DNA of 64,000 bases from JBATTK01 sp049670505 (GTDB lineage Bacteria > Bacteroidota > Bacteroidia > Flavobacteriales > Flavobacteriaceae): the NCBI GenBank assembly GCA_049670505.1, contig JBATTK010000091.1, positions 1-64,000 on the forward strand. The letters run 5' to 3'. Shown one piece after another: positions 1 through 9,128 of the stretch. Numbering within the stretch: position 1 is the stretch's first letter; each line of letters begins with the position of its first letter. The position numbers and the translations under genes are program-made. Below the pieces are notes generated by a model, which was not told where the DNA came from, searched no databases, and was given only the letters and a program-made list of their open reading frames with translations.

Positions 1-519
1 ATTACACGACAGGGTACGGATTTAATGGAGTTTGTACAATCGTACCGAAGTTTCCTCAGTTTGCCCAAACCGGATAAAAGTTTGGTGCGGGCACAACGAT
101 TATTGGACAAGGTAAAGATTCTAATGGATCAGGAAAACCAGAAAGGGCATTTCACATTTGAAGTATTGGCCGATCCTGTAAATCTTGAACTTTTTATTGA
201 CGAAAAGCAAATTTCGCAGATACTGATCAACTTAAGTAAAAATGGCATACAGTCCGTAGAAGGGGAAGAAAATGGAACTATCAAAATTACTGCAGGAATC
301 AACGGTCAAGGAAAAAAATTCATAAAGGTATGGGACAACGGTCCGGGGATTCCACCTGAACTGATCGATGAAATTTTTGTGCCTTTTTTCACCACCAAGA
401 ATACGGGTACCGGAATAGGACTCAGCTTGTCCAAGCAAATTATGCACTTGCATGGGGGAAGCATAAAAGTAAGATCCATTCCCGGTACGGAAACGGTTTT
501 TAGTATGGTGTTCGATTAA
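1..519 (+). CDS. Sensor histidine kinase, C-terminal ATPase part (5' cut by window)
   Basis: The reading frame is open to the first base of the window, so this is the C-terminal 172 residues of a longer protein. It carries the HATPase_c (GHKL) fold of two-component sensor kinases: an N box QILINLSKNG (about nt 217-246), G1 box DNGPGIP (nt 334-354), F box FVPFFTTK and G2 box GTGIGLSLSK. These bind ATP-Mg for autophosphorylation of a histidine that lies upstream of the window. The N box has Gly where many kinases have Ala, which is tolerated. Sensor domain and partner regulator cannot be seen, so the signal is unknown. Confidence 0.93.
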   Translation: MTRQGTDLMEFVQSYRSFLSLPKPDKSLVRAQRLLDKVKILMDQENQKGHFTFEVLADPVNLELFIDEKQISQILINLSKNGIQSVEGEENGTIKITAGINGQGKKFIKVWDNGPGIPPELIDEIFVPFFTTKNTGTGIGLSLSKQIMHLHGGSIKVRSIPGTETVFSMVFD

Positions 520-773
520 TTCAGTGCTATTGTTTAGAAATTTAAACCATGTAGATCCAAAGGAAACCATTGGCCATGTGTTGGCAACCATCTGTATCAA
601 TCTGATCCCTTATCGAAAAAAAACGCATTCTAAAGAAAGTGATTTTTACTTTAGCGATTATTATCGTTTATTGTACGGCCCTGAATTTGTTGAAAAGCCT
701 TTCCCTAGATAAATAGGTTCCTTTCAAAAAAACCACCTACCCGTTAACCATCTACAAATTCAAATTATATAGG

Positions 774-1388
774 ATGAGGGCCATACTTTTATTGCTGATT
801 GTTCTTCTGATAGGAAGCTGCTCCGCATCCAAAACAAATACTAAACGCGAGTATAGAAAAATATGGATAGCGATGATCAAGTCCCAAGCTTGGAAGAACT
901 CATTGAAAACGGATGAAATGTCCACTTCCTTGGAAAGCACCGATTTCTATGCGAGTACCTCGGATAAGGAATTCATGGAAGTGACCCAAGGGGTGATGCT
1001 CGTTACGGATGCCGCGTTTATTGAAAAATATAATTCCTTGGTAGCCAGGGCCTATTTTAAACTAATCATAGAGGCAGAAGAAGCGGACGACCGTCTTACA
1101 GAAGAATACAATCGGTTGAATGCCATAAAACAACATGGCCCTAAGGAGAAAGAAACGTTAAAAAACAACCCTATCCTTGTAAACAAAAGATACCAAGCGC
1201 ATAAAGAGCTATTGGAAGGGCTCAAATCTTGGAATATTTTTAGTGAATATAGAACGGGGGATCTGGAATATTTTAAGAAGGAGCACATAAATGACACCCA
1301 CAAAATGTTTCAAAATGGCGCCGATGAGGATAACATTATTAGTTTTTTGGTGTATAAGCTGGCCGATTTATATCACTCGGAGGATTAA
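774..1388 (+). CDS. Hypothetical lipoprotein, 204 aa
   Basis: I do not recognise a family. The N-terminus is a hydrophobic signal ending in the lipobox LIGSC, with the modified cysteine at residue 16, so a lipid-anchored envelope protein is expected. The rest is hydrophilic, rich in Glu and Lys and predicted helical, with no obvious catalytic motif. The ATG at 774 is chosen because the signal peptide starts right there. It lies on the same strand as the kinase fragment (254-base gap) and the GreA-like gene (40-base gap), so it may be cotranscribed with the latter. Function unknown. Confidence 0.7.
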   Translation: MRAILLLLIVLLIGSCSASKTNTKREYRKIWIAMIKSQAWKNSLKTDEMSTSLESTDFYASTSDKEFMEVTQGVMLVTDAAFIEKYNSLVARAYFKLIIEAEEADDRLTEEYNRLNAIKQHGPKEKETLKNNPILVNKRYQAHKELLEGLKSWNIFSEYRTGDLEYFKKEHINDTHKMFQNGADEDNIISFLVYKLADLYHSED

Positions 1389-1428
1389 CGTACCATCAGT
1401 AAATATTTGTAATCCCTATTTTTGTGTA

Positions 1429-1887
1429 ATGCCAGAGAACAATCTAAAAGAAACCATATATCTATTTTGTGAGACTTTTATAAACGATAGGTTATCCCGT
1501 ATTCAATCCCAAATAAAAGAAATTCAGCTGGCATTGGATTCGGAAACAAAAAGCAGCGCGGGCGATAAACATGAAACTGGAAGGGCCATGTTACAATTGG
1601 AACGCGAAAAAACGGGTCGGCAATTAGCCGAAGCCGAAAGAATGAAGCAAGTGTTGAACAAAGTCGATACCAAGGCCAATTCCAAAAACATTGGTTTAGG
1701 AAGCGTAGTCCAAACCACTAAGGGGCATTATTTTTTGGCCATTTCGGCAGGGGTATTTCAAACAGATGGTGTCCACGTTCACTGCATTTCCATACAAACA
1801 CCTATAGGAAAATTGCTATTGGGAAAATCTGTTGGGGATTCCTTTACTTTTAATGGATCAGCGTCCGTTATCCTGACTATAGCATAA
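1429..1887 (+). CDS. GreA/GreB-like transcript-cleavage factor homologue
   Basis: A 152-residue protein built like GreA/GreB: residues about 5-80 form a charged coiled coil whose turn carries acidic residues (around DSETKSSAGDKHE), and residues about 90-150 form the C-terminal FKBP-like domain with the family signature TPIGKLLLGKSVGDSF. Gre factors enter the RNA polymerase secondary channel and stimulate RNA cleavage in stalled complexes. A longer frame reaches back into the previous gene, but the ATG at 1429 follows that gene's stop and gives the expected length. Flavobacterial members of this group are divergent, and some are mislabelled 3-oxoacyl-ACP synthase; cleavage activity here is inferred only. 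Confidence 0.7.
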   Translation: MPENNLKETIYLFCETFINDRLSRIQSQIKEIQLALDSETKSSAGDKHETGRAMLQLEREKTGRQLAEAERMKQVLNKVDTKANSKNIGLGSVVQTTKGHYFLAISAGVFQTDGVHVHCISIQTPIGKLLLGKSVGDSFTFNGSASVILTIA

Positions 1888-2036
1888 GTCTGCCTGTCCA
1901 AATCAACCCAATTTCTATTATCCCTTCGGAACTTCCCCCATTTCCAAGGCATATCTTGCCAATAGCCGGTTTATCGGGATAGAAAAACAACAAAAGGGGA
2001 AATCTGGACCATAGATCGCAATATGCATAGACCAAC

Positions 2037-2441
2037 CTAATCCATATCGGGCTTTTTTCTACCCGCTTTCTTTTCGGATATTTTTTGTTTGGATTTTAGT
2101 CTTTTTTCAACAGCTGCCCGTTTAGGTTTTGTTTTCCGACGTTTTTTAGGAACGATCAGGGCGGTTTCCATAGTTTCCAGAAAACGCTTTATAGCCAATT
2201 CCTTGTTTTTGTGTTGACTACGGGTTTCGTCACATTGCATCAAAAACAACCCTTCCTTGGTAAAGCGATTCCCTAATTTGTCAATTATCCGATTCTTTTC
2301 CTGTTCGGATAACGCCTGGGAATCGGCCAAGTTAAACGTAAGTTCAATTTTAGTGGACACCTTGTTTACATGTTGTCCTCCGGCACCACTACTACGCACT
2401 GCCTTGAACTTTAACTCCTGTATCATACATTGTTTGTCCAA
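2037..2441 (-). CDS. arfB: Alternative ribosome-rescue factor ArfB (YaeJ-type peptidyl-tRNA hydrolase)
   Basis: Short release-factor-like protein with the GGQ motif (residues 21-23 in RSSGAGGQHVNKVSTKIEL) that hydrolyses peptidyl-tRNA on stalled ribosomes, and a long Lys/Arg tail (residues about 95-134) of the kind that enters the empty mRNA channel. It lacks the codon-recognition domain of RF1/RF2, as ArfB does. The frame begins at TTG (2441); an ATG five codons in (2426) would also work. The TTG is kept because the leading residues resemble the usual ArfB start, but this is uncertain. It stands alone, with converging transcription from the GreA-like gene. Confidence 0.92.
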   Translation of the reverse strand: MDKQCMIQELKFKAVRSSGAGGQHVNKVSTKIELTFNLADSQALSEQEKNRIIDKLGNRFTKEGLFLMQCDETRSQHKNKELAIKRFLETMETALIVPKKRRKTKPKRAAVEKRLKSKQKISEKKAGRKKPDMD

Positions 2442-2512
2442 CCAAGATCATTTTAGACAAAGTTAACCAAAAGCTATGGGTATCACTTCCTATAGGAAAT
2501 AGCCATTGTATT

Positions 2513-2535
2513 AGAGACTCTTTTGAAATATGTGA
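2513..2535. repeat. Interspersed repeat copy A1
   Basis: AGAGACTCTTTTGAAATATG recurs with one mismatch at 10550-10575. Similarity continues weakly for about 40 more bases (a shared AGGCT..GT.CGTTG.TA block). It lies in the spacer between arfB and the ABC ATPase gene. Confidence 0.6.
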
Positions 2536-2609
2536 TTATTTTCGGAATTGCCACTATCTATTAGGCTATGTAGCGTTGTATAAAAAACACATCTAAAGGA
2601 CGGTCCGTT

Positions 2610-3584
2610 CTACATCGGCAAACGCTTATTAATAGTTTCCAAAGAAACATTTAGATACACTTCGGTTTCCGGTTCCAAGGATTTTGAGGAATGGAAATAT
2701 ACCGTTTCTTCGCCCGAATTTCCCACAATCAAAAAATAACTTCCCATAGGATACGATTTTTTAACTCCTACTTTAAGACCGGATGTTTCGGATACTTTAA
2801 ATTCATGTGCATACACGATAATCCTTCTTTTGGTATCTGCATATGATTTTACAATATTGATAGGAATCTTATTGGCTTCTCCGAAGAGGGAGGCAATGTA
2901 CATGCTTTGCGGATTTTGGTACAATTCCAAAGTAAGCTGATCGGCGACAATTTGCTGATCCTTGAGTACAATCACCCTATCCGCAAAAGGTAGCACATCG
3001 TTATGATCATGTGTGGCCGTTAAACAGGTAATCCCTTGCTTTTTTAAATATTCAAAAAGGTTTCTGCGTAGGCCGTTCTTTCTAAAATTATCGATATGAC
3101 TAAAAGGTTCGTCCAGCAATAAGAGTTCCGGTTCTTGTGCCAAGACCCTTGCTAGGGCGACACGTTGTTGCTGTCCCCCGCTTAAATTTTTTACCTTGGT
3201 CTTTGCAAAATCTACCATTTCTATCATTTCCAAGAGCTCTTTGGTCCTTTTTTTCGTTACATCGGGCTCAAAAACGGAGAGGTATTGGCTTACATTTTCC
3301 TTTACACTGGTATACGGCATTAAATCAAAATCTTGGGAAAGGTATTTCATGTAGGGCTCTCCGGGAACTAAATGATACAATGGGCCCATTACTTGGTTCC
3401 CGTTCCAATGCACTTTACCCCGTTTGAGTTGTAAGAGGCCATAAATGATTTTCAATAAGGTGCTCTTGCCACAACCACTTTCACCGATAATGGATATGTG
3501 CGCTCCCTTTTTGACCTTAAAATTGATATCCTCTAAAACCGGGATTTCATCATAAGCAAAGGAAACATCTTCAACGTGTAGCAT
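2610..3584 (-). CDS. ABC transporter ATP-binding protein (FbpC/PotA-like)
   Basis: A complete ABC ATPase: Walker A GESGCGKST (residues 34-42), signature LSGGQQQR (134-141), Walker B LLLLDEP (154-160) and switch histidine H192. About 85 further residues (240-324) follow, resembling the regulatory/TOBE-like tail of iron(III) or spermidine importers of the FbpC/PotA type. No permease or binding-protein gene is next to it, so its membrane partner must be encoded elsewhere and the substrate is unknown. It starts at the only sensible ATG, 3584. It lies downstream of the prolyl oligopeptidase gene but a terminator at 3616-3644 separates them. Confidence 0.9.
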   Translation of the reverse strand: MLHVEDVSFAYDEIPVLEDINFKVKKGAHISIIGESGCGKSTLLKIIYGLLQLKRGKVHWNGNQVMGPLYHLVPGEPYMKYLSQDFDLMPYTSVKENVSQYLSVFEPDVTKKRTKELLEMIEMVDFAKTKVKNLSGGQQQRVALARVLAQEPELLLLDEPFSHIDNFRKNGLRRNLFEYLKKQGITCLTATHDHNDVLPFADRVIVLKDQQIVADQLTLELYQNPQSMYIASLFGEANKIPINIVKSYADTKRRIIVYAHEFKVSETSGLKVGVKKSYPMGSYFLIVGNSGEETVYFHSSKSLEPETEVYLNVSLETINKRLPM

Positions 3585-3615
3585 GTAAGTCGTATGAATT
3601 TTATTGGGGATAAAA

Positions 3616-3644
3616 AAAATCCGTCTCTGTTAAAAACGGATTTT
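3616..3644 (-). terminator. Rho-independent terminator of the prolyl oligopeptidase gene
   Basis: AAAATCCGT and ACGGATTTT form a perfect 9-bp stem around an 11-base loop; read on the minus strand it ends in a T-run. It sits just after the stop of the 3664-5826 gene. Confidence 0.8.
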
Positions 3645-3663
3645 ACTTAAAAATATTGAGGCA

Positions 3664-5826
3664 CTAGTCCTTAATTTTATTTTCCATAGGAGTGTCCAAA
3701 AGCGACCTAAATCCCATATTATAGAGCGTAAAACTAAAAATATCGGCGTACTGTTCAATGGTTTTGCTCACGGGTGTTCCCGCACCATGTCCGGCATTGG
3801 TCTCTATTCGGATAAGGGTTGGGTTTTTACCCGATTGTTTTTTTTGGAGTTCAGCGGCAAACTTAAAACTATGGGCAGGAACTACGCGGTCGTCATGGTC
3901 TCCGGTAGTTATCAAAGTAGCTGGATAAGAAGTCCCATTTTTCACATTATGGACTGGGGAATATCCTTTTAAATACTCGAACATTTCTTTACTTTCTTCC
4001 GAAGTTCCATAATCGTAGGCCCATCCGGCACCGGCCGTAAAAGTATGGTAGCGTAGCATATCCAACACCCCAACAGCAGGCAAGGCCACTTTCATAAGGT
4101 CCGGGCGTTGGGTCATTGTAGCACCTACCAATAGTCCCCCGTTGGAACCTCCTCTAATAGCCAGATAGTCGGAAGAGGTATACTTATTTTGAATAAGGTA
4201 TTCCGCCGCAGCTATAAAATCATCGAAAACATTTTGTTTTTGGGTCTTGGTACCCGCATCATGCCATTTTTTGCCATATTCACCCCCACCACGTAAATTA
4301 GGTACGGCATAAATGCCTCCTTGCTCCATCCAAACGGCATTTACGATGCTGAAGGAAGGTGTAAGGCTTATATTGAATCCACCGTATCCGTATAAAATAG
4401 TTGGATTTTTTCCGTTGAGTTCCACCCCTTTTTTATGGGTAATGATCATGGGTACCCGGGTACCATCTTTTGAAGTAAAGAACACCTGTTTAGATTCATA
4501 ATCTTCCGGATCAAAATCTATTTCCGGCTTCCAATACTGCTCATATTCACCTGTTTCAACATTGTATTTGTAAGAGGATCCGGGCGTATTGTAATTGGTG
4601 AAAGAAAAATAGAATTCCTTATCCTCTTTTTTTCCACCGAAACCGCTGGCACTGCCTACACCGGGCAATGCTACTTCCCGTATCGACTTCCCCTCATAAT
4701 CGTACTGAAAAACTTTTGAAATGGCATCTACCATATATTCCGCAAAGAAATAACCTCCTCCGGTATTAGGGCTCAACACATGCTCTGTTTCTGGAATAAA
4801 ATCCATCCAATTTTCAGGAACGGGATTAGAAGCGTCTACGGTGACAATTTTCTGGTTGGGCGCATTCTTATTGGTAACGATATAAAGTTTAGTACCTACA
4901 TTTTCTATCACATAGCTATCGGTATCATCCGTATCCAGAATGGTAATCAACGAACTGTTGGTCTGCGTTAAATCTTTCATCAATAACTTATTCCCAGATG
5001 TAGATGTTCTGGGATAGATGAACAAATAGCGTTGATCTTCCGAAACACTTGCATTAATATATCGATGTTTTTCCGCAACCGTTCCTCCAAAAATCAATAT
5101 ATCATCTTGTTGGGGTGTTCCCAGTTTATGGTAATACACCTTGTGTTGATCGGTTTTGGCCGATAGTTCGCTTCCCTTGGGTTTGTCGTAACTTGAATAG
5201 TAAAAGCCATCATTGGCTTTCCAGGAAATACCACTGAATTTTATATCTACAAGGGTATCTTCAACGATTTCCTTGCTTTTGGTGTCCATTACAATGACCT
5301 TTCGCCAGTCACTTCCACCTTCCGAAATGGAATATGCCGCCAAAGAACCGTCTTTGGTAAAACTTAGCCCGGACAACGATGTGGTACCGTCTTCCGAGAA
5401 GGTGTTTGGATCTAGGAACACCTCAGCTTCTTCATTATTTTTTTTACGATAGACTACATATTGATTCTGCAGACCGTCATTTTTATAGAAATAGGTATAG
5501 CTACCTTCCTTAAACGGCGATCCCAACTTCTCGTAATTCCATAGACCTTCCAAACGTTCCTTTATATTCTTTCGGAAAGGTATTTTCTCCAAATATCCAA
5601 ACGTCAATTCGTTCTGGGACGTTACCCAAGCTTCCGTTTCCTCACTTCGATCATCTTCCAACCAACGGTAGGGATCCTCAACGGGAGTCTCAAAATAAGT
5701 ATCTATGGTATCTACTTTTTTAGTTTCAGGGTAATCTAGACTCATATCTTCTTGTGCTTGGGTAAACGGAACTGCCAGTATAGCTGCCCATAGTACGGAT
5801 AAGGTTATTTTTTTCATGTTCCACAT
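3664..5826 (-). CDS. Prolyl oligopeptidase, S9A family, exported
   Basis: A 720-residue serine peptidase that cuts short peptides after proline. The N-terminus has a signal peptide (hydrophobic LWAAILAVPFTQAQ, cleavage near residue 24), so it is periplasmic. Residues about 30-100 and 450-720 make the alpha/beta-hydrolase domain, with a seven-bladed propeller between them that limits access to small peptides. The nucleophile motif GGSNGG is at 559-564 (Ser561); the other triad members are Asp near 646 (DDRVVP) and His near 680 (AGHGAG). Two ATGs, at 5826 and 5817, give the same signal peptide. It has its own terminator and looks monocistronic. Likely role: peptide scavenging or turnover. Confidence 0.96.
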   Translation of the reverse strand: MWNMKKITLSVLWAAILAVPFTQAQEDMSLDYPETKKVDTIDTYFETPVEDPYRWLEDDRSEETEAWVTSQNELTFGYLEKIPFRKNIKERLEGLWNYEKLGSPFKEGSYTYFYKNDGLQNQYVVYRKKNNEEAEVFLDPNTFSEDGTTSLSGLSFTKDGSLAAYSISEGGSDWRKVIVMDTKSKEIVEDTLVDIKFSGISWKANDGFYYSSYDKPKGSELSAKTDQHKVYYHKLGTPQQDDILIFGGTVAEKHRYINASVSEDQRYLFIYPRTSTSGNKLLMKDLTQTNSSLITILDTDDTDSYVIENVGTKLYIVTNKNAPNQKIVTVDASNPVPENWMDFIPETEHVLSPNTGGGYFFAEYMVDAISKVFQYDYEGKSIREVALPGVGSASGFGGKKEDKEFYFSFTNYNTPGSSYKYNVETGEYEQYWKPEIDFDPEDYESKQVFFTSKDGTRVPMIITHKKGVELNGKNPTILYGYGGFNISLTPSFSIVNAVWMEQGGIYAVPNLRGGGEYGKKWHDAGTKTQKQNVFDDFIAAAEYLIQNKYTSSDYLAIRGGSNGGLLVGATMTQRPDLMKVALPAVGVLDMLRYHTFTAGAGWAYDYGTSEESKEMFEYLKGYSPVHNVKNGTSYPATLITTGDHDDRVVPAHSFKFAAELQKKQSGKNPTLIRIETNAGHGAGTPVSKTIEQYADIFSFTLYNMGFRSLLDTPMENKIKD

Positions 5827-5855
5827 ATTTTAGCCAACTCCAAAAATAACATAAA

Positions 5856-5889
5856 AAAACCTTTAGAAGTTACCTATTCTAAAGGTTTT
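5856..5889 (-). terminator. Terminator after the asd-ABM operon
   Basis: A 13-bp perfect inverted repeat, AAAACCTTTAGAA with TTCTAAAGGTTTT, followed on the minus strand by T residues. It lies between the stop of the 5926-6228 gene and the start of the prolyl oligopeptidase gene. Confidence 0.8.
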
Positions 5890-5925
5890 AACAGATTTTA
5901 GAACACCATATGGAATCCCTGTTTC

Positions 5926-6228
5926 TTAATCGGCGAAAACATCGAAGTGTTGGACTTTTTCTTCAAATTCCAAAAGAAAGTTTTCATCTTCCGGATAATA
6001 TTTTGCCTTTTCATAGTCCTTTCCGGCAAAATTTTTGATTACTTCTAAATTTTCCCAATAGGTTATCAGTGTAAAATGCCCTTCCCCCTTTTCGATTCTC
6101 TTCAGAAAACGTAGCGACTTAAAACCTGGGCAGTTTTTATAATCGGGGACCGCAACTTTTTGTAAAAAGTCGGCATAAGCGTCGTAGTTATCAATGGTGG
6201 TTTTACCGTGCCAGATTCTTGCAATCAT
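5926..6228 (-). CDS. Antibiotic biosynthesis monooxygenase (ABM)-fold protein, 100 aa
   Basis: A 100-residue ferredoxin-like alpha+beta barrel of the ABM superfamily, shown by the opening MIARIWHGKT, the central CPGF motif with the following LRFLKR strand, and the THxxTYWE-like strand (FTLITYWENLE). Such proteins act as small dimeric oxygenases or isomerases on diverse substrates. The type cannot be fixed because the catalytic residues differ between subfamilies. It starts 10 bases after the asd stop and shares its terminator, so the two are cotranscribed; no functional link with lysine/threonine synthesis is evident. Confidence 0.8.
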   Translation of the reverse strand: MIARIWHGKTTIDNYDAYADFLQKVAVPDYKNCPGFKSLRFLKRIEKGEGHFTLITYWENLEVIKNFAGKDYEKAKYYPEDENFLLEFEEKVQHFDVFAD

Positions 6229-6238
6229 ACTTCAGGTC

Positions 6239-7228
6239 TTAGATCAGACTATTTGCCACGAGATACTCCGCTATTTGTACGGCATTCGTCGCCGCCCCTT
6301 TTCTAAGATTATCCGAAACAATCCATAGGTTTAAGGTATTTCTTTGGGATTCGTCCCTTCGGATTCTCCCTACAAAAACATCGTCCTTGTCATGGGCATA
6401 GATAGGCATGGGGTAAGTGTTGGTATCCGGATTGTCCTGTACCACCAAACCAGGGGTTTCATTTAATAACTTACGGACATCACCGAGGTCAAAATCATTC
6501 TCGAACTCCACATTTACAGCTTCCGAATGCCCACCGGCCGTTGGTATACGAACTGCCGTAGCACTTATGGAAAAAGTACGGTCGTCTAATATTTTTTGTG
6601 GCTCGCGCGCCAATTTCATTTCCTCTTTGGTATAACCGTTCTCCATAAAAACATCGCAATGGGGCAGGGCATTTCGATTAATTGGATACGGATAAGCCAT
6701 TTCTCCCTGTATCCCCGCCATTTCGTTTTCTAGCTGCCGAACGGCCTTAACTCCGGTTCCGGATACGGATTGGTATGTTGAAATCACAACACGTTTCATC
6801 CTATATTTTCTGTGTAAAGGAGCCAAGGCCATCACTAATTGTATGGTAGAGCAATTAGGATTGGCAATAATCTTATCTTCCTTTGTTAAGGTAGCTGCAT
6901 TAATTTCCGGTACGACCAACTTTTTGGAAGGTTCCATACGCCACGCGGAAGAATTGTCCACAACGGTGGTGCCCGCTGCCGCAAACTTTGGGGCCCATTC
7001 CAAGGAAGTATCGCCACCTGCGGAAAAAATGGCCAAATGCGGCCTTGCGGCCACAGCGGTGCTAAGACCTATAATCGTATGCTCCTCTCCTTTGTAGGTT
7101 AACTTCTTTCCCACAGAACGTTCCGAAGCTACCAACAATAATTCCGTAATGGGAAAATTACGTTCTGCCAATACTTTCAACATGACTTCGCCTACCATTC
7201 CTGTGGCACCTACAACAGCTACTTTCAT
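6239..7228 (-). CDS. asd: Aspartate-semialdehyde dehydrogenase
   Basis: Converts 4-aspartyl phosphate and NADPH to aspartate semialdehyde, the branch point to lysine/diaminopimelate, threonine and methionine. The 329-residue protein has the nucleotide-binding GATGMVG (residues 8-14), the acyl-enzyme cysteine C126 in NPNCST and the catalytic histidine H234 in AGGHSEAV, all standard for the bacterial family. The frame could be extended one codon to a TTG at 7231, but the ATG at 7228 is the normal start. It heads a two-gene unit with the ABM protein. Confidence 0.97.
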   Translation of the reverse strand: MKVAVVGATGMVGEVMLKVLAERNFPITELLLVASERSVGKKLTYKGEEHTIIGLSTAVAARPHLAIFSAGGDTSLEWAPKFAAAGTTVVDNSSAWRMEPSKKLVVPEINAATLTKEDKIIANPNCSTIQLVMALAPLHRKYRMKRVVISTYQSVSGTGVKAVRQLENEMAGIQGEMAYPYPINRNALPHCDVFMENGYTKEEMKLAREPQKILDDRTFSISATAVRIPTAGGHSEAVNVEFENDFDLGDVRKLLNETPGLVVQDNPDTNTYPMPIYAHDKDDVFVGRIRRDESQRNTLNLWIVSDNLRKGAATNAVQIAEYLVANSLI

Positions 7229-7417
7229 CAACTTTTTATTTTTAGGGTTGCGATATAAGCTTTGACCATATCGTGCTTGTTAGTTCCCGATTTAGTGGAC
7301 AAATGTACTTCAATAGGAAGTATTGGGCAATATTTTCAAAAGAGATAATCAAAATATAACAAAATGTTATAAATAAAACATTCCTCTTGGATATAATTAT
7401 CGAATAACCGAAACAAA

Positions 7418-7441
7418 AACCCCAACGGTATCGCTGGGGTT
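7418..7441 (-). terminator. Terminator of mscL
   Basis: AACCCCA and TGGGGTT pair around a 10-base loop; read on the minus strand the hairpin is followed by TTTTTG. It lies 66 bases after the mscL stop. Confidence 0.75.
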
Positions 7442-7506
7442 AAATTAAAATACTAGTGTAGCGGTGTAGCATCCCGATAGCTATGGGGACGTTTCTGTGT
7501 TTTTGT

Positions 7507-7917
7507 TTATTGCTTTTTCAGTAAATCCCTGATCTCAGCCAGAAGATCCTCCTGAGAAGGTCCTGCGGGTGCCTCTTCCACAGGCTCCGGTGGTGTTTTT
7601 GTCTTATTGTAGGCCTTTACGATCATAAACAGTACAAAACCAACAATGATCAAATTAATAATGGAGTTGACCCATGCCCCATAACGGATGGCACTTTGCG
7701 GCTTTTCAACGGTTCCATCGGCTGCAACTACCGCTTCCGAAAGTACAATTTGCATATCCGCAAAATCGATCCCTCCCGTGAAATAGCCCACTATAGGCAT
7801 CATAATGTCACTTACAAAGCCGTTTACAACAAGCCCTACTGCACCTGCCAATAATACGGCTACGGCCAAATCTATGACATTTCCTGTCATGATAAAATTC
7901 TTAAACTCTTTTAACAT
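7507..7917 (-). CDS. mscL: Large-conductance mechanosensitive channel MscL
   Basis: Opens under membrane tension to release solutes during hypo-osmotic shock. The 136-residue protein begins with the amphipathic FKNFIMTGNVIDLAVAVLLAG that leads into the pore-lining first helix, followed by VVNGFVSDIMMP. A periplasmic loop (about 50-85), the second membrane helix (about 87-107) and a C-terminal helix (EDLLAEIRDLL) complete the standard fold. It is a single-gene unit with its own terminator. A second, unrelated mechanosensitive channel (MscS type) is at 46231. Confidence 0.97.
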   Translation of the reverse strand: MLKEFKNFIMTGNVIDLAVAVLLAGAVGLVVNGFVSDIMMPIVGYFTGGIDFADMQIVLSEAVVAADGTVEKPQSAIRYGAWVNSIINLIIVGFVLFMIVKAYNKTKTPPEPVEEAPAGPSQEDLLAEIRDLLKKQ

Positions 7918-8000
7918 GTTTTCCTTTTTTTAACAGTTAATTATTTAGTTGATGTGTGTTCGTCGCAATATAATCAAAAAAAAGATTTCATAAAAAAATG

Positions 8001-9128
8001 TTAATTATCTGTTCTATTATCTCGGAAGACCCGTTTTACCCTTTGTGAAATTCCCGTTAGCAATTCATAGGATATGGTATAGGCTTGGGCAGCAAATTCC
8101 TCTGCAGAGGGGTTTTCTCCAAAAACAATGACCTCATCGCCTTCTTTACAATCCATGCCGGTAACATCGATCATAATCATGTCCATACATACGTTTCCTA
8201 TAATTGGGGCTTTCTCTCCATTTATGTTCACAAATGCCTTTCCATTGCCGTATTGTCTGCCAATACCATCGGCATGGCCTATGGGCAGGGTAGCGGTTAC
8301 CTTATGCATATTAGATGTAAAGGCCCTATTGTAGCCTACACTTTCATGGGGCGCTACCCTATGAATCTGGGATATAATCGTTTTTAAGGTCGCCACCGGT
8401 CTTAACTTGGCATCAATAACTGCGTCATTGCCAAAACCATATATTCCTATACCGCTTCTTACCATATCGAACTGTGCTTCGGGATAGTTGATGACTCCAG
8501 AAGTATTCAATACATGTCTCCAAGGGCTATACCCTAATTTTTCATCGACCGCTATCGCGATTTTTTTAAAGGTATGGATCTGTTTATCGGTAAACTCCTT
8601 TTCTTTATGGTCTTCGGAAGCGGCCAAATGGGAAAAGATGGATAGTACCTTTATTTCTTTGCTATCATTTACTATTTCCGTGACATCGGCCACATCGTTT
8701 TCACCAAAACCCAAGCGGTTGAGGCCGGTATTGAACTTAATATGCACAGGATAGTCCGTTTGACCATGCGCTTTGGCGGTAGCTATAAACTGTCTTAGGA
8801 TTCTTGGGGAATACAGACTGGGTTCCAAACAATGTGCTATGAGGACATCAAAGTTTATCGCTTGGGGATGAAGCACTAAAATGGGCGTAGTAATTCCGGC
8901 ATCGCGCAGCACCAAACCTTCCTTTACGTAAGCTACTGCAAAATAATCTACTCCCAAACGCTCCATTTTTTGGGCTACCCTAACCATATCGTTGCCATAG
9001 GCAAAGGCCTTGACAACGACCAAAAATTTTGTAGTAGACGCCAGTCTAGACTTCAGATACCGGTAATTATGTTCCAGGGCGTTTAGATCAATTTCAAGAA
9101 CAGTTTCCGTGGCCTTAAGCATCGGCAT
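8001..9128 (-). CDS. alr: Alanine racemase
   Basis: PLP enzyme that makes D-alanine for peptidoglycan. The PLP lysine is K40 in VVKAFAYG (the family consensus has Asn for this Phe), the phosphate-contacting region includes RSGIGIYG (225-232), and the second catalytic base is Y266 in SVGYNRAF. At 375 residues it is full length. It starts inside the end of the thymidine kinase gene: the ATG at 9128 overlaps by 14 bases and a second ATG at 9122 by 8, so translational coupling is likely. Confidence 0.96.
   Translation of the reverse strand: MPMLKATETVLEIDLNALEHNYRYLKSRLASTTKFLVVVKAFAYGNDMVRVAQKMERLGVDYFAVAYVKEGLVLRDAGITTPILVLHPQAINFDVLIAHCLEPSLYSPRILRQFIATAKAHGQTDYPVHIKFNTGLNRLGFGENDVADVTEIVNDSKEIKVLSIFSHLAASEDHKEKEFTDKQIHTFKKIAIAVDEKLGYSPWRHVLNTSGVINYPEAQFDMVRSGIGIYGFGNDAVIDAKLRPVATLKTIISQIHRVAPHESVGYNRAFTSNMHKVTATLPIGHADGIGRQYGNGKAFVNINGEKAPIIGNVCMDMIMIDVTGMDCKEGDEVIVFGENPSAEEFAAQAYTISYELLTGISQRVKRVFRDNRTDN

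Noticed and set aside
524..712. 62-codon frame between the kinase fragment and the first lipoprotein gene
   Set aside because: No recognisable motif, no ribosome-binding site, and mixed composition; cannot be supported.
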